This document shows, piece after piece, positions 9,225 to 16,463 of a stretch of DNA of 64,000 nt. Under the pieces are notes generated by a model that was not told the origin of the DNA, made no database searches, and worked only from the letters and a program-made list of their open reading frames with translations. The translations under genes were made by a program, and so were the position numbers. Origin of the DNA: Cyclobacteriaceae bacterium (GTDB taxonomy: Bacteria; Bacteroidota; Bacteroidia; Cytophagales; Cyclobacteriaceae); contig JANQPQ010000004.1 of the NCBI GenBank assembly GCA_028285445.1, positions 175,469-239,468 of the forward strand, in the 5' to 3' direction. Position 1 is the first letter of the stretch. Each line of letters starts with the position of its first letter.

Positions 9225-9833
9225 TTACCTGCGCAGCAACTTGAAGCCGATATTGCGTCCTTCTCCCTGCATAATGGCCAGATTGATCCAGCTCAGGGCG
9301 AATTTCTCCAATAGCTCCACTTTATCGCTTCCTCCAAAATCTATACAATCCTCAAATCCGCAATCTTTGGCTAAGTTTCTGGCAACCTCCTTAGCTTCGT
9401 CATCCTCCCCGGCCATAAACATCTCCAACCGGTATTCTCCATACTGGGGATCTTGCATATTCTCGAAACCAGTGGTGTTAAAGCTCTTCACTACTTTGGC
9501 CGAGGTTAAGTCTAAAAAAGCGTGGAAAGCCGTGGGATAAGGATCGGGTTTGGTTCTTACGGAGTTGGTAGCATCAATGATAATCTTGCCAGATACATCC
9601 CCAAACTGCCTGCTGAGGTCTTCAGCTATTTGTGGAGGGGTTGCAACTAAAATTACCTCTGATCCATTGACTGCATCTTCCAGTGAAGAAATCATTACTC
9701 CCACCTCGGCCAAAGGCTTCAACTTTTCGTCATCCGGATTCCTGGCCCCAACTACTACCTGATGGCCTGCCTTGGCCCAGTTACGAGCCAGCGTACCACC
9801 AACATTACCGTGTCCTACTACTGCGATATTCAT
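9225..9833 (-). CDS. NADPH-dependent F420-reductase-like oxidoreductase
   Basis: A 202-residue Rossmann protein. The N-terminus MNIAVVGHGNVGGTLA carries the GxGxxG nucleotide-binding loop (residues 7-12), followed by VVVGARNP, where the Arg suits binding of an NADP phosphate. The remainder matches the family once called NADP oxidoreductase, coenzyme F420-dependent. Most non-actinobacterial members do not use F420, and the real substrate is unknown. It ends three bases from the stop of the convergent acyltransferase and starts three bases after the DJ-1-like gene, so those two minus-strand genes form an operon. Confidence 0.87.
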   Translation of the reverse strand: MNIAVVGHGNVGGTLARNWAKAGHQVVVGARNPDDEKLKPLAEVGVMISSLEDAVNGSEVILVATPPQIAEDLSRQFGDVSGKIIIDATNSVRTKPDPYPTAFHAFLDLTSAKVVKSFNTTGFENMQDPQYGEYRLEMFMAGEDDEAKEVARNLAKDCGFEDCIDFGGSDKVELLEKFALSWINLAIMQGEGRNIGFKLLRR

Positions 9834-9836
9834 TTG

Positions 9837-10544
9837 TTATGATAATTGCTTTATTACTTCCCTGGCTACCACTTCTCCTGACATATTTTGCTGGCCGGTA
9901 ATCAGATTGCCATCAACAACCACAAACGGTTGCCAGTTTTCAGCCTTTTGAAATTCAGCTCCCAACTTAATCAATTCATCTTCTATTCGCCATGGCATCA
10001 CTTTAGTGCCTGCCGCCTGATCAGCATCATCTTCCTCCCCATTGGTAAAGCCGGTCACTTTCTTGCCTTCAACTAACAACTTGCCATCATCAAGTTTCGC
10101 GTAACGCAGAATAGCCGTACCATGACAAAGTGCTGCTGTTACCTTACCCGATTGATAAAAGTTGGCGAAAAACTGCTGGAGTTCCCGGTCGTCTTCGAAG
10201 TTAAACATCGGCGCCTGACCTCCCGCCACCACTACGGCATCATATTCATCCATGGAAACATCTGATAGTGCCGGTGCATTTTCAACAGCTTGCTGGAATG
10301 CTGATTCTTCCAACACTTCTTTACTAATTGTATCCCATGCACTGTAGCCGCTCTCATGATTGGGGTCGCTCATGGCATCCATTTCCAGCTTCCCTCCTTT
10401 GGGGCTGGCAATGGTAACTTCGTAACCTTCACCCTTTAAAATACGATAGGGATGAGCTACTTCGGAAATCCAGTAACCCACAGGCCAACCTGTTGTTGTT
10501 GAAACAGTAGGATTGGCCGCAATGATTAAAATATGTTTACTCAT
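9837..10544 (-). CDS. DJ-1/PfpI-family protein (Hsp31-like)
   Basis: A 235-residue class-I glutamine-amidotransferase-like protein. The nucleophile elbow is AALCHG with Cys140 and His141, and Glu28 in GYWISEVAHPY completes the usual triad. These residues and the cap-like insert (~60-100) match the Hsp31/HchA-like branch: glyoxalase III, deglycase or chaperone activities have been reported. First gene of a two-gene operon with the reductase. It is divergent from an HxlR regulator across 110 bases, a layout that commonly means control by that regulator. A nine-base inverted repeat (10542-10564) includes its start codon. Confidence 0.9.
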   Translation of the reverse strand: MSKHILIIAANPTVSTTTGWPVGYWISEVAHPYRILKGEGYEVTIASPKGGKLEMDAMSDPNHESGYSAWDTISKEVLEESAFQQAVENAPALSDVSMDEYDAVVVAGGQAPMFNFEDDRELQQFFANFYQSGKVTAALCHGTAILRYAKLDDGKLLVEGKKVTGFTNGEEDDADQAAGTKVMPWRIEDELIKLGAEFQKAENWQPFVVVDGNLITGQQNMSGEVVAREVIKQLS

Positions 10545-10564
10545 TTGTTCTTTTTGAACAAATG
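10542..10564. promoter_or_regulatory. Inverted repeat enclosing the DJ-1-like gene start codon
   Basis: CATTTGTTC (10542-10550) and GAACAAATG (10556-10564) are perfectly complementary around TTTTT. The CAT at 10542-10544 is the start codon of the minus-strand gene, so in its mRNA the AUG would be paired in a nine-base stem with an AAAAA loop. It may also act as a DNA operator with TGTTC/GAACA half-sites. Confidence 0.5.
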
Positions 10565-10589
10565 TCTGTAGCTTACTTTACTACATCAA

Positions 10590-10634
10590 TATACTGACAG
10601 ATTAGTATGATACTTACTTTTAGGAAAGTATACT
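10590..10634. promoter_or_regulatory. Cluster of TATACT/GTATxATAC half-sites, candidate HxlR operator
   Basis: In the intergenic region, TATACT (10590-10595), GTATGATAC (10605-10613, symmetrical) and AGTATACT (10627-10634, a perfect palindrome) follow each other at about 20-base steps. The last copy ends 20 bases before the HxlR ATG. This is a plausible autoregulatory operator for that regulator and the divergent DJ-1 operon. Binding is inferred only. Confidence 0.4.
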
Positions 10635-10654
10635 GAAAACCAATAAGTTACATC

Positions 10655-11002
10655 ATGCCGGAATTTAGATATAATCAGAAACTTTATTATAATCCTGTGG
10701 AATTTGCCATGGATAGAATTGGCGGCACCTGGAAAATGCCCATTCTATGGCGACTAAAGGATAGGGTGATGAGGTACAGCGAGATCAAAAGAGACATCTC
10801 CCACATTTCAGACAAAATGCTTACCACACAACTACGTGAGTTGGAAGCCGATGGTATCATAAATCGAAAGGTCTACGCCGTTGTACCTCCAAAAACGGAG
10901 TACAGCATTACGGAAAAAGGTAAGGAGGTTATCCCCATCATTCATACTATTCGAGAATACGGCTTGAAACTAATGACGGAACTTGGGATAGACGACAAAT
11001 GA
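10655..11002 (+). CDS. HxlR-family winged-helix transcriptional regulator
   Basis: A 115-residue protein, full length for the family. The HxlR pattern is clear: PVEFAMDRIGGTWKMPILWRL, RYSEIKRDI, ISDKMLTTQLRELEADGII (recognition helix and wing) and a TEYSITEKG ending. Many HxlR proteins of the YodB/HypR kind sense electrophiles through a Cys just before the PVEFAL motif. Here that place is Asn and the whole protein has no cysteine, so a thiol switch is excluded. It is divergent from the DJ-1/reductase operon and overlaps the YbaK-like gene by four bases. Its target is probably the divergent operon (inference from position). Confidence 0.9.
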   Translation: MPEFRYNQKLYYNPVEFAMDRIGGTWKMPILWRLKDRVMRYSEIKRDISHISDKMLTTQLRELEADGIINRKVYAVVPPKTEYSITEKGKEVIPIIHTIREYGLKLMTELGIDDK

Positions 11003-11466
11003 CACTAAGTAAACATTCTCAAAAAGTTCAGGATGCATTGAGCAGATTCGGCATGGACCTAAAAGTGCTAGAATTGCCTGACAGTACTCGTACGGCAAAA
11101 GAAGCGGCCGCCGCCATTGGCTGTCAAGTAGGGCAAATCGTAAAATCTCTGATCTTCAGAAATGACGTCAATCCTATTCTGATTTTGGTTAGCGGTGACA
11201 ATCAGTTAGATACGCAAGTATTCGAAAGAGATCAAGCCATCAAACTCCAAAAGGCCGATGCCAACTTCGTAAAAGCTTCTACAGGATTTTCGATTGGAGG
11301 TGTTCCGCCCATTGGCCACAATGAGGTAATTGACACCTACATAGATCAGGGCTTAGTTGACTATGACCTGGTTTGGGCAGCAGCAGGAATGCCATTCTCG
11401 GTTTTCGCCATTCCAGGAGAAAAACTAGTGGATATCACCAATGGGCAAGTGATTGCTGTGAAGTAA
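10999..11466 (+). CDS. YbaK/EbsC-family aminoacyl-tRNA deacylase
   Basis: A 155-residue YbaK-fold protein. The VGQIVKSLIFR motif places the essential Lys at about residue 49, and GGVPPIGH near residues 101-108 is the conserved substrate-binding loop. YbaK/ProX proteins remove mischarged amino acids (Cys, Ala and others) from tRNAPro and related tRNAs in trans. This version is of the stand-alone ProX-like kind. Its ATG overlaps the HxlR stop (ATGA), so translation is coupled, an unusual partner for a regulator. The precise tRNA specificity cannot be read from the sequence. Confidence 0.88.
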   Translation: MTLSKHSQKVQDALSRFGMDLKVLELPDSTRTAKEAAAAIGCQVGQIVKSLIFRNDVNPILILVSGDNQLDTQVFERDQAIKLQKADANFVKASTGFSIGGVPPIGHNEVIDTYIDQGLVDYDLVWAAAGMPFSVFAIPGEKLVDITNGQVIAVK

Positions 11467-11566
11467 AACTACCATTTAAGGGCTGAAAGAAGCATTCTGA
11501 CCTTTCCAAAGCTCCGCCCGTCAATTGGCACTACTTCAAGTAAAAAACGCTTATGATTTGCTGGCA

Positions 11567-11574
11567 TATCTTGG
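11567..11574 (+). promoter_or_regulatory. Candidate -7 element TATCTTGG before the molybdenum hydroxylase genes
   Basis: TATCTTGG (followed by TATAT) resembles the Bacteroidota -7 element with the last two bases changed. The same TATCTTGGT string precedes the TerB-like gene (50053) and the DUF885 gene (57486). It leaves a leader of about 35 bases. An inverted repeat TAATTC/GAATTA (11585-11603) covers the ribosome-binding region. Confidence 0.35.
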
Positions 11575-11609
11575 TATATTAAGCTAATTCAAAATGAGAA
11601 TTAAACGTT

Positions 11610-12068
11610 ATGGCTATTTTCAATTTAAAGGTTAATGGGGAAAATCATCAGGTAGATGTTGATCCCGATACCCCAATACTCTGGGTTTTGCGAGATAACC
11701 TTGATCTGGTAGGTACGAAATTTGGCTGTGGTATTGCCCAATGTGGGGCATGCACCATCCATCTTGATGGCACTGCTGCCAGATCTTGTTCGGTACCTAT
11801 CTCACAAGTTGGTGAAGCTTCGGTTACCACCATTGAAGGACTTTCCGAGAAAGGAGATCATCCGCTGCAAGAGGCTTGGAGAGAACATGATGTCCCACAA
11901 TGCGGATATTGTCAGGCAGGTCAAATTATGAATGCTGCTTCCTTGCTGAGCAAGAACCCGTCTCCTTCAGATCAGGAAATTGAATCTGCGATGTACGGTA
12001 ATCTTTGCCGCTGTACTTCTTACCTCAAAATCAAGGCTGCTATCAGAACCGCAGCTGACCAAGCGTAA
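11610..12068 (+). CDS. (2Fe-2S)-binding small subunit of a molybdopterin hydroxylase
   Basis: A 152-residue iron-sulfur subunit of the xanthine oxidase superfamily, closest in layout to isoquinoline 1-oxidoreductase alpha. The plant-ferredoxin-type cluster ligands are Cys40, Cys45, Cys48 and Cys60 (CGIAQCGAC...C); the second, helical 2Fe-2S domain supplies Cys98, Cys101, Cys133 and Cys135 (CGYC...CRC). It passes electrons from the molybdenum site of the partner encoded 20 bases downstream. No FAD subunit gene is present, so electrons likely go to a cytochrome or another periplasmic acceptor. It has no signal peptide of its own and would be co-exported with its Tat partner. Confidence 0.95.
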   Translation: MAIFNLKVNGENHQVDVDPDTPILWVLRDNLDLVGTKFGCGIAQCGACTIHLDGTAARSCSVPISQVGEASVTTIEGLSEKGDHPLQEAWREHDVPQCGYCQAGQIMNAASLLSKNPSPSDQEIESAMYGNLCRCTSYLKIKAAIRTAADQA

Positions 12069-12088
12069 TCCACCTAAACTAAGAAGTC

Positions 12089-14212
12089 ATGTCAATTGTA
12101 AAAACCACAGTCGATAGAAGATCTTTTCTAAAAGTATCAGCGCTTAGTACCGGGGGGATTGTCCTTGGGTTTAACTGGGCCTGTACACCGCAAGAAGCCG
12201 TTCGCGCCATTCCATCAGAATGGTTTGACGTAAACGCATTCCTGAAAATAGCCGCCAATGGAATGGTTACTATTATGTCACCAAATCCGGAAATTGGACA
12301 AAATGTAAAAACATCTATGCCAATGATAATTGCTGAAGAGCTGGATGTGAAATGGGAAGATGTTATTGTTGAACAAGCTCCGCTAGACACCGATGCCTTC
12401 AAGCGTCAGGTTGCTGGTGGTAGCCAAAGTATCCGCCAGGGTTGGAGTTCTTTGCGTATGGCAGGTGCAACTGCCAAGCAAATGCTCATCAATGCGGCGG
12501 CCAAGCAATGGGGTGTCGACCCCTCAGGGCTAACGGCATCCGAAGGTGTGATCTCTGGAAATGGCAAGAAAATTACTTATGGTGAAATTGCTGCGGAAGC
12601 TGCCAATGTGCCCGTGCCAGAAGAAGTTAAGTTGAAAGACCCCAAGGATTTCAAAATTATCGGTACTGAAAGGCGCAATGTAGATCTCAATAAGATAGTG
12701 ACAGGCCAGCCATTGTTTGGCCTGGACCATAAGGTAGATGGTATGCTCTATTCGGTAGTATTGAGACCACCAGCCTTTGGCGCCAAGCTCAAATCTTTTG
12801 ATGATAGCGATACTCGCCAGGTTAATGGCGTGCAGGATGTGGTACAGTTTGGAGATAAGATTGCAGTCTTGGCAACCTCCACCTGGGCTGCTATTAAGGG
12901 TCAAAGAGCCTTGAAGCCAGAGTGGGATTTGTCAGGTCAGCTTGAAAGCACTTCCTACCATGACGAAACCATGCGTAACCTCCTCGATACTCCTTCGGAA
13001 GAACCCAAGCGAAATGACGGAAATGTGAAGCGGGCCTTCGCCGAGGCTGATAAGGTTATTGAACGCACTTATGAAGCGCCTTTCCTTCCACACAACACCA
13101 TGGAGCCTATGAACTTCTTTGCCAATGTTACGGCCGAGAAAGTAGAACTAGTTGGTCCTATTCAGACTCCCGAATGGACACGAAGCCGGGTGGCTAAGCT
13201 TTTGGAGCGTGAAGAAAGTGAAGTAAGTATCGATATGACCAGAATGGGTGGTGGTTTTGGAAGAAGGCTCTATGGGGACTTTGCTTTGGAAGCCGCAGAA
13301 ATCTCTTCGATGATTAATTCACCGGTGAAAGTAGTATTCACGCGGGAAGATGACATGACTGCTGGCACCTACAGGCCAGGCTCAAAATACAAGTTCAGGG
13401 CAAGCATCAAAGATGGCCAGATGACCGGCTATCACCTGGTTGGCGCCGGAGTGAATATGCGAAATGCGACTCGCGAAAATAATTTCCCAGCGGCTTCATT
13501 AGACAACTATCTGATAGAATCACATAATTTGCAGAGTAACATTACCACTGGTGCCTGGCGAGCGCCTATTACTAACTTCCTGGCATTTGCCGAGCAAAGT
13601 TTTATTGATGAAGTAGCTATTGAGTTGGGACAAGATCAGGTACAATTCAGGCTGGACCTATTTGAAAGAGCTCTAAGTAATCCCGTAGGTGAGGTAGGAT
13701 ATGATGTAGAGAAATTTATGGGGGTTGTGAAGCTGGCTGCGGAAAAATCAAACTGGACGGAAAAGAAAGATGGTGTATACAAAGGATTTAGCGCTTACTA
13801 CTCTCATAACACCTATGTGGCAGAGGTAGCTGAGGTGGTTATGTCAGGTGGAACACCTAAAGTTCAAAAGATGATTACTGCTATTGATTGCGGCATAGTT
13901 GTTAACCCCATGGGTGCAATCAATCAGGTTCAGGGTGGAGTAATTGATGGTATCGGCCACGCTATGTATGGCGAACTCACTTTTGAAGCCGGGGTTCCCC
14001 AGTCTAAGAACTTTGATCAGTACCGATTAATCAGAACATCGGAAGTTCCAGATGTGGAGGTGCATTTCGTCGAAAGCAATAACGACCCGACTGGTTTGGG
14101 CGAACCTTCTTTACCTCCAGCGGGCGGCGCCATTGCCAATGCCATTCACGCTGCTACAGGGCAACGCTTTTACCAGCAGCCCTTTATTAAGGAGAAAGTT
14201 GTATTTGGATAA
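12089..14212 (+). CDS. Molybdopterin-binding catalytic subunit, xanthine dehydrogenase family (Tat-exported)
   Basis: A 707-residue catalytic subunit. The N-terminus DRRSFLKVSALSTGG is a Tat signal with Arg10-Arg11, and a Cys soon after the hydrophobic stretch could be a lipobox. The molybdopterin contacts include GGGFGRR (387-393), and the catalytic glutamate lies in GLGEPSLPPAGGAIANAI (Glu near 672). Length and missing FAD domain match the isoquinoline oxidoreductase beta / nicotinate-type group. It hydroxylates or oxidises an aldehyde or N-heterocycle; the substrate is not predictable. It is followed by a strong terminator, then by molybdate uptake genes. No XdhC-like chaperone gene is in the window. 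Confidence 0.94.
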   Translation: MSIVKTTVDRRSFLKVSALSTGGIVLGFNWACTPQEAVRAIPSEWFDVNAFLKIAANGMVTIMSPNPEIGQNVKTSMPMIIAEELDVKWEDVIVEQAPLDTDAFKRQVAGGSQSIRQGWSSLRMAGATAKQMLINAAAKQWGVDPSGLTASEGVISGNGKKITYGEIAAEAANVPVPEEVKLKDPKDFKIIGTERRNVDLNKIVTGQPLFGLDHKVDGMLYSVVLRPPAFGAKLKSFDDSDTRQVNGVQDVVQFGDKIAVLATSTWAAIKGQRALKPEWDLSGQLESTSYHDETMRNLLDTPSEEPKRNDGNVKRAFAEADKVIERTYEAPFLPHNTMEPMNFFANVTAEKVELVGPIQTPEWTRSRVAKLLEREESEVSIDMTRMGGGFGRRLYGDFALEAAEISSMINSPVKVVFTREDDMTAGTYRPGSKYKFRASIKDGQMTGYHLVGAGVNMRNATRENNFPAASLDNYLIESHNLQSNITTGAWRAPITNFLAFAEQSFIDEVAIELGQDQVQFRLDLFERALSNPVGEVGYDVEKFMGVVKLAAEKSNWTEKKDGVYKGFSAYYSHNTYVAEVAEVVMSGGTPKVQKMITAIDCGIVVNPMGAINQVQGGVIDGIGHAMYGELTFEAGVPQSKNFDQYRLIRTSEVPDVEVHFVESNNDPTGLGEPSLPPAGGAIANAIHAATGQRFYQQPFIKEKVVFG

Positions 14213-14222
14213 ACATAGTTTG

Positions 14223-14252
14223 AAAAAATCCGGCTCAGGCCGGATTTTTTTT
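14223..14252 (+). terminator. Rho-independent terminator after the molybdopterin subunit
   Basis: A 12-base perfect stem, AAAAAATCCGGC (14223-14234) with GCCGGATTTTTT (14239-14250), a TCAG loop and a T run. It begins 11 bases after the stop codon and would end the hydroxylase operon. Confidence 0.9.
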
Positions 14253-14345
14253 CATACCTTTTTTGATTTGGGCCTTTAGCGCTTGCTGCATAACTTCAGG
14301 GGCAATTAGTGCAAACAGTATTTCCAGTACATAAACCCGCCTTCT

Positions 14346-14660
14346 ATGTTTCTTGCCATCTATGAGTACCAGGTAAAACCACAGGTCGCCGATAAATTCG
14401 AATTGCTTTATGGCCAATCCGGCGCCTGGGTGAAGCTTTTCAGCCGGTCAGAAGACTATTTGGGTACTGAACTGGCGATTACCACTGATCATAGCTTTCG
14501 GTACGTGACCGTAGATCGATGGCAGTCGAGGGAGGCCTACGAAGAATTCCTGGAAGACAATCAGCAAGAATACAATACCCTAGACCGGCTGGGGGAAGCT
14601 TTTACAGAATCTGAAAAGAAAGTCGGGACATTTGAAATGCGCAGCAGTTTTGAGAAGTAG
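14346..14660 (+). CDS. Antibiotic biosynthesis monooxygenase (ABM)-like protein
   Basis: A 104-residue single-domain protein of the dimeric alpha/beta (ferredoxin-like) barrel type. It begins with a beta strand MFLAIYEYQVKP and has a later TVDRWQSREAYEEFL motif, the typical ABM/YgiN ending of the core. Such proteins are small dimers that act as cofactor-free oxygenases or have unknown roles. Its last 29 bases overlap the start of modA, so it is probably the first gene of the molybdate operon. A functional link to molybdenum is suggested only by this overlap. Confidence 0.78.
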   Translation: MFLAIYEYQVKPQVADKFELLYGQSGAWVKLFSRSEDYLGTELAITTDHSFRYVTVDRWQSREAYEEFLEDNQQEYNTLDRLGEAFTESEKKVGTFEMRSSFEK

Positions 14661-15396
14661 TATAGCCCTACTACTAACATTCTCATTACTTATTGCCTGT
14701 AAGAAAAAACAACAGCGCCCTCTAATTATAGCAGTCGCGGCTAACACACAATACGCCATGCAGGAAATTGTTGCGCTCTTTGAGCGACAAGAAAATACGA
14801 AGTGCGACCTCGTAGTCTCTTCCTCCGGAAAACTCACTGCGCAAATCCGGCAAGGAGCGCCTTATGCAATTTTTGTTTCCGCAGACTCCAAATATCCTGG
14901 AAATCTGCACCAAGATGGCTTCGGAGAAGTACCGAAAGTATATGCCTACGGTAAGCTCGTTATCTGGTCAAGCCAAAAACTGGAGGTTGACAATCTTGAG
15001 AATTGGACCATGGAATTAGGCCGAATTGCCATTGCCAACCCCAGATTTGCACCCTACGGTGTTGCCGCGGAGCAGGCATTAAACTCGCTGAATATTTACT
15101 CCGAACTTGAAGCGAACCTGGTTTTTGGGGAAAGCATCTCGCAGGTAAACAATATGATATTTACAGAGGCCGTTGTAGCAGGCTTCACCGCGCTGGCAGT
15201 AGTTCGGGCACCAAAACTGCGTACTGAAGGCTTTTGGCAGGAAGTAGATACCTCCTTGTACGAACCTATATCTCAAAGTGTGATTAGGCTGAAAAACGAC
15301 CCCGGCTCCACGGAATTAGCGAGGCAATTCTATAACTTTCTATTTTCTGTTGAAGCACAGCAAATTCTGAAAGATTTCGGGTATAGTACTCCATGA
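14632..15396 (+). CDS. modA: Molybdate ABC transporter substrate-binding lipoprotein ModA
   Basis: A 254-residue type II binding protein. A lipoprotein signal (SIALLLTFSLLIAC) is followed by the ModA opening LIIAVAANTQYAMQEIV, then the anion-binding SSSGKLTAQI loop and the FVSAD motif. The C-terminal lobe has PYGVAAEQAL and the usual hinge. The frame has no ATG near its start; TTG at 14632 (overlapping the ABM gene) or TTG at 14650 must be used. It captures molybdate or tungstate in the periplasm for ModBC. It overlaps the following Mop gene by four bases. Confidence 0.93.
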   Translation: MKCAAVLRSSIALLLTFSLLIACKKKQQRPLIIAVAANTQYAMQEIVALFERQENTKCDLVVSSSGKLTAQIRQGAPYAIFVSADSKYPGNLHQDGFGEVPKVYAYGKLVIWSSQKLEVDNLENWTMELGRIAIANPRFAPYGVAAEQALNSLNIYSELEANLVFGESISQVNNMIFTEAVVAGFTALAVVRAPKLRTEGFWQEVDTSLYEPISQSVIRLKNDPGSTELARQFYNFLFSVEAQQILKDFGYSTP

Positions 15397-15791
15397 ATCG
15401 CCTCAAAGCCAAAATAGCTGATATCGAATTGTCTGACAGCTTAAGCAAGGTGAAACTGACAGTCGCTGGAATTACGCTTTGGACTGTGGTAATTGAGAAG
15501 CCAGGTGCTACCGACTACTTGAGAAAGGAAAATGAAGTTGATCTCCTTTTTAAGGAAACTGAGGTTATTCTCTCTCAATCTCAAAGCGACTCCATCAGCA
15601 TAGAAAACGTAATTCCAGGGCAGGTAAAATCTATCAGTAACTCTCAGCTCCTATCAACGGTGGCAATCGAAACTGAAGTCGGGGAAATCAAAGCGATTGT
15701 TTCATCCTCAGCACTTAACAAAATGCAACTAGCCATCGGCGATGATATAGTGGCATTAATCAAAATCAACGAGATCATGCTATCTGCTTAA
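15393..15791 (+). CDS. Stand-alone di-Mop (TOBE) molybdate-binding protein
   Basis: A 132-residue cytoplasmic protein made of two consecutive Mop/TOBE domains, ~1-66 and ~68-132. Each has the family shape (N-terminal strand, VKSISNSQLLSTVAIE in the second repeat, then SALNKMQLAIGDDIVALIK). Free Mop proteins bind oxyanions at subunit interfaces and serve as molybdate stores or handlers. A di-Mop gene placed between modA and modB, joined by overlaps, is an uncommon arrangement. The second repeat matches the Mop pattern better; the first is more diverged. Confidence 0.85.
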   Translation: MNRLKAKIADIELSDSLSKVKLTVAGITLWTVVIEKPGATDYLRKENEVDLLFKETEVILSQSQSDSISIENVIPGQVKSISNSQLLSTVAIETEVGEIKAIVSSSALNKMQLAIGDDIVALIKINEIMLSA

Positions 15792-16463
15792 ATGGAATGG
15801 GGCCCGATAATATTGACCTTTAAGCTAGCGCTATTAACAACGGTTGTTTTGCTGCTGATTGCCATTCCCCTAACACACTGGCTTGCCTTTACTAAGTCGA
15901 AAATAAAGCCCTTGGTAGAGACTGTAGTGAGTTTGCCACTGGTGCTTCCTCCCACGGTATTGGGTTTCTACCTGTTATTAGCATTTAGCGGTTCAACGGT
16001 GGTGGGTAGTTTTCTCAGCAACACCTTAGGCCTTCATCTCATCTTTACGTTTTCGGGATTGGTGGTTGCCTCAGTGCTATACAGCCTGCCTTTTATGGTC
16101 CACCCAATTCAATCGGGTTTGCAAAATCTGCCATCAGAAATTCGTGAAGTTTCGCTCACTTTAGGAAAGTCAAAATTCGAAACCTTGATACGCATCTTAC
16201 TCCCCAGCATTAAGCCCTCATTGCTTACAGGTATCGTATTGACTTTCGCTCATACCATAGGGGAATTTGGTGTGGTACTAATGATTGGTGGTAATATCCC
16301 CGGAGAAACCAGGGTGGCCTCCATAGCTATTTATGACGAAGTGGAAGCGCTAAACTATGGCAATGCAAACAACTATGCGCTTATTCTATTTGCTCTCACA
16401 TTCACGATACTTCTGGCCGTCTATCTTATCAATGGCAAACACCTAAAAGGTCTGGTTAGATGA
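15792..16463 (+). CDS. modB: Molybdate ABC transporter permease ModB
   Basis: A 223-residue integral membrane permease with five to six hydrophobic helices. The LPLVLPPTVLGFYLL signature and the cytoplasmic coupling (EAA) loop with LGKSKFETLIRILLPSIKPSLLTG (~130-155) are diagnostic, and the HTIGEFGVVLMIGGNIPGETR stretch is typical for ModB/CysT-type proteins. The ATG follows the stop of the Mop gene with no gap, and the 3' end overlaps modC by four bases. Together with ModC it moves molybdate or tungstate into the cytoplasm. Confidence 0.95.
   Translation: MEWGPIILTFKLALLTTVVLLLIAIPLTHWLAFTKSKIKPLVETVVSLPLVLPPTVLGFYLLLAFSGSTVVGSFLSNTLGLHLIFTFSGLVVASVLYSLPFMVHPIQSGLQNLPSEIREVSLTLGKSKFETLIRILLPSIKPSLLTGIVLTFAHTIGEFGVVLMIGGNIPGETRVASIAIYDEVEALNYGNANNYALILFALTFTILLAVYLINGKHLKGLVR

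Noticed and set aside
12079..12904. Long minus-strand frames inside the molybdopterin subunit gene
   Set aside because: They lie fully inside a gene with clear family motifs and have no signal or family features of their own.
14235..14417. 60-codon minus-strand ORF after the hydroxylase genes
   Set aside because: It runs into the terminator and over the well-supported ABM gene; composition is that of a shadow frame.
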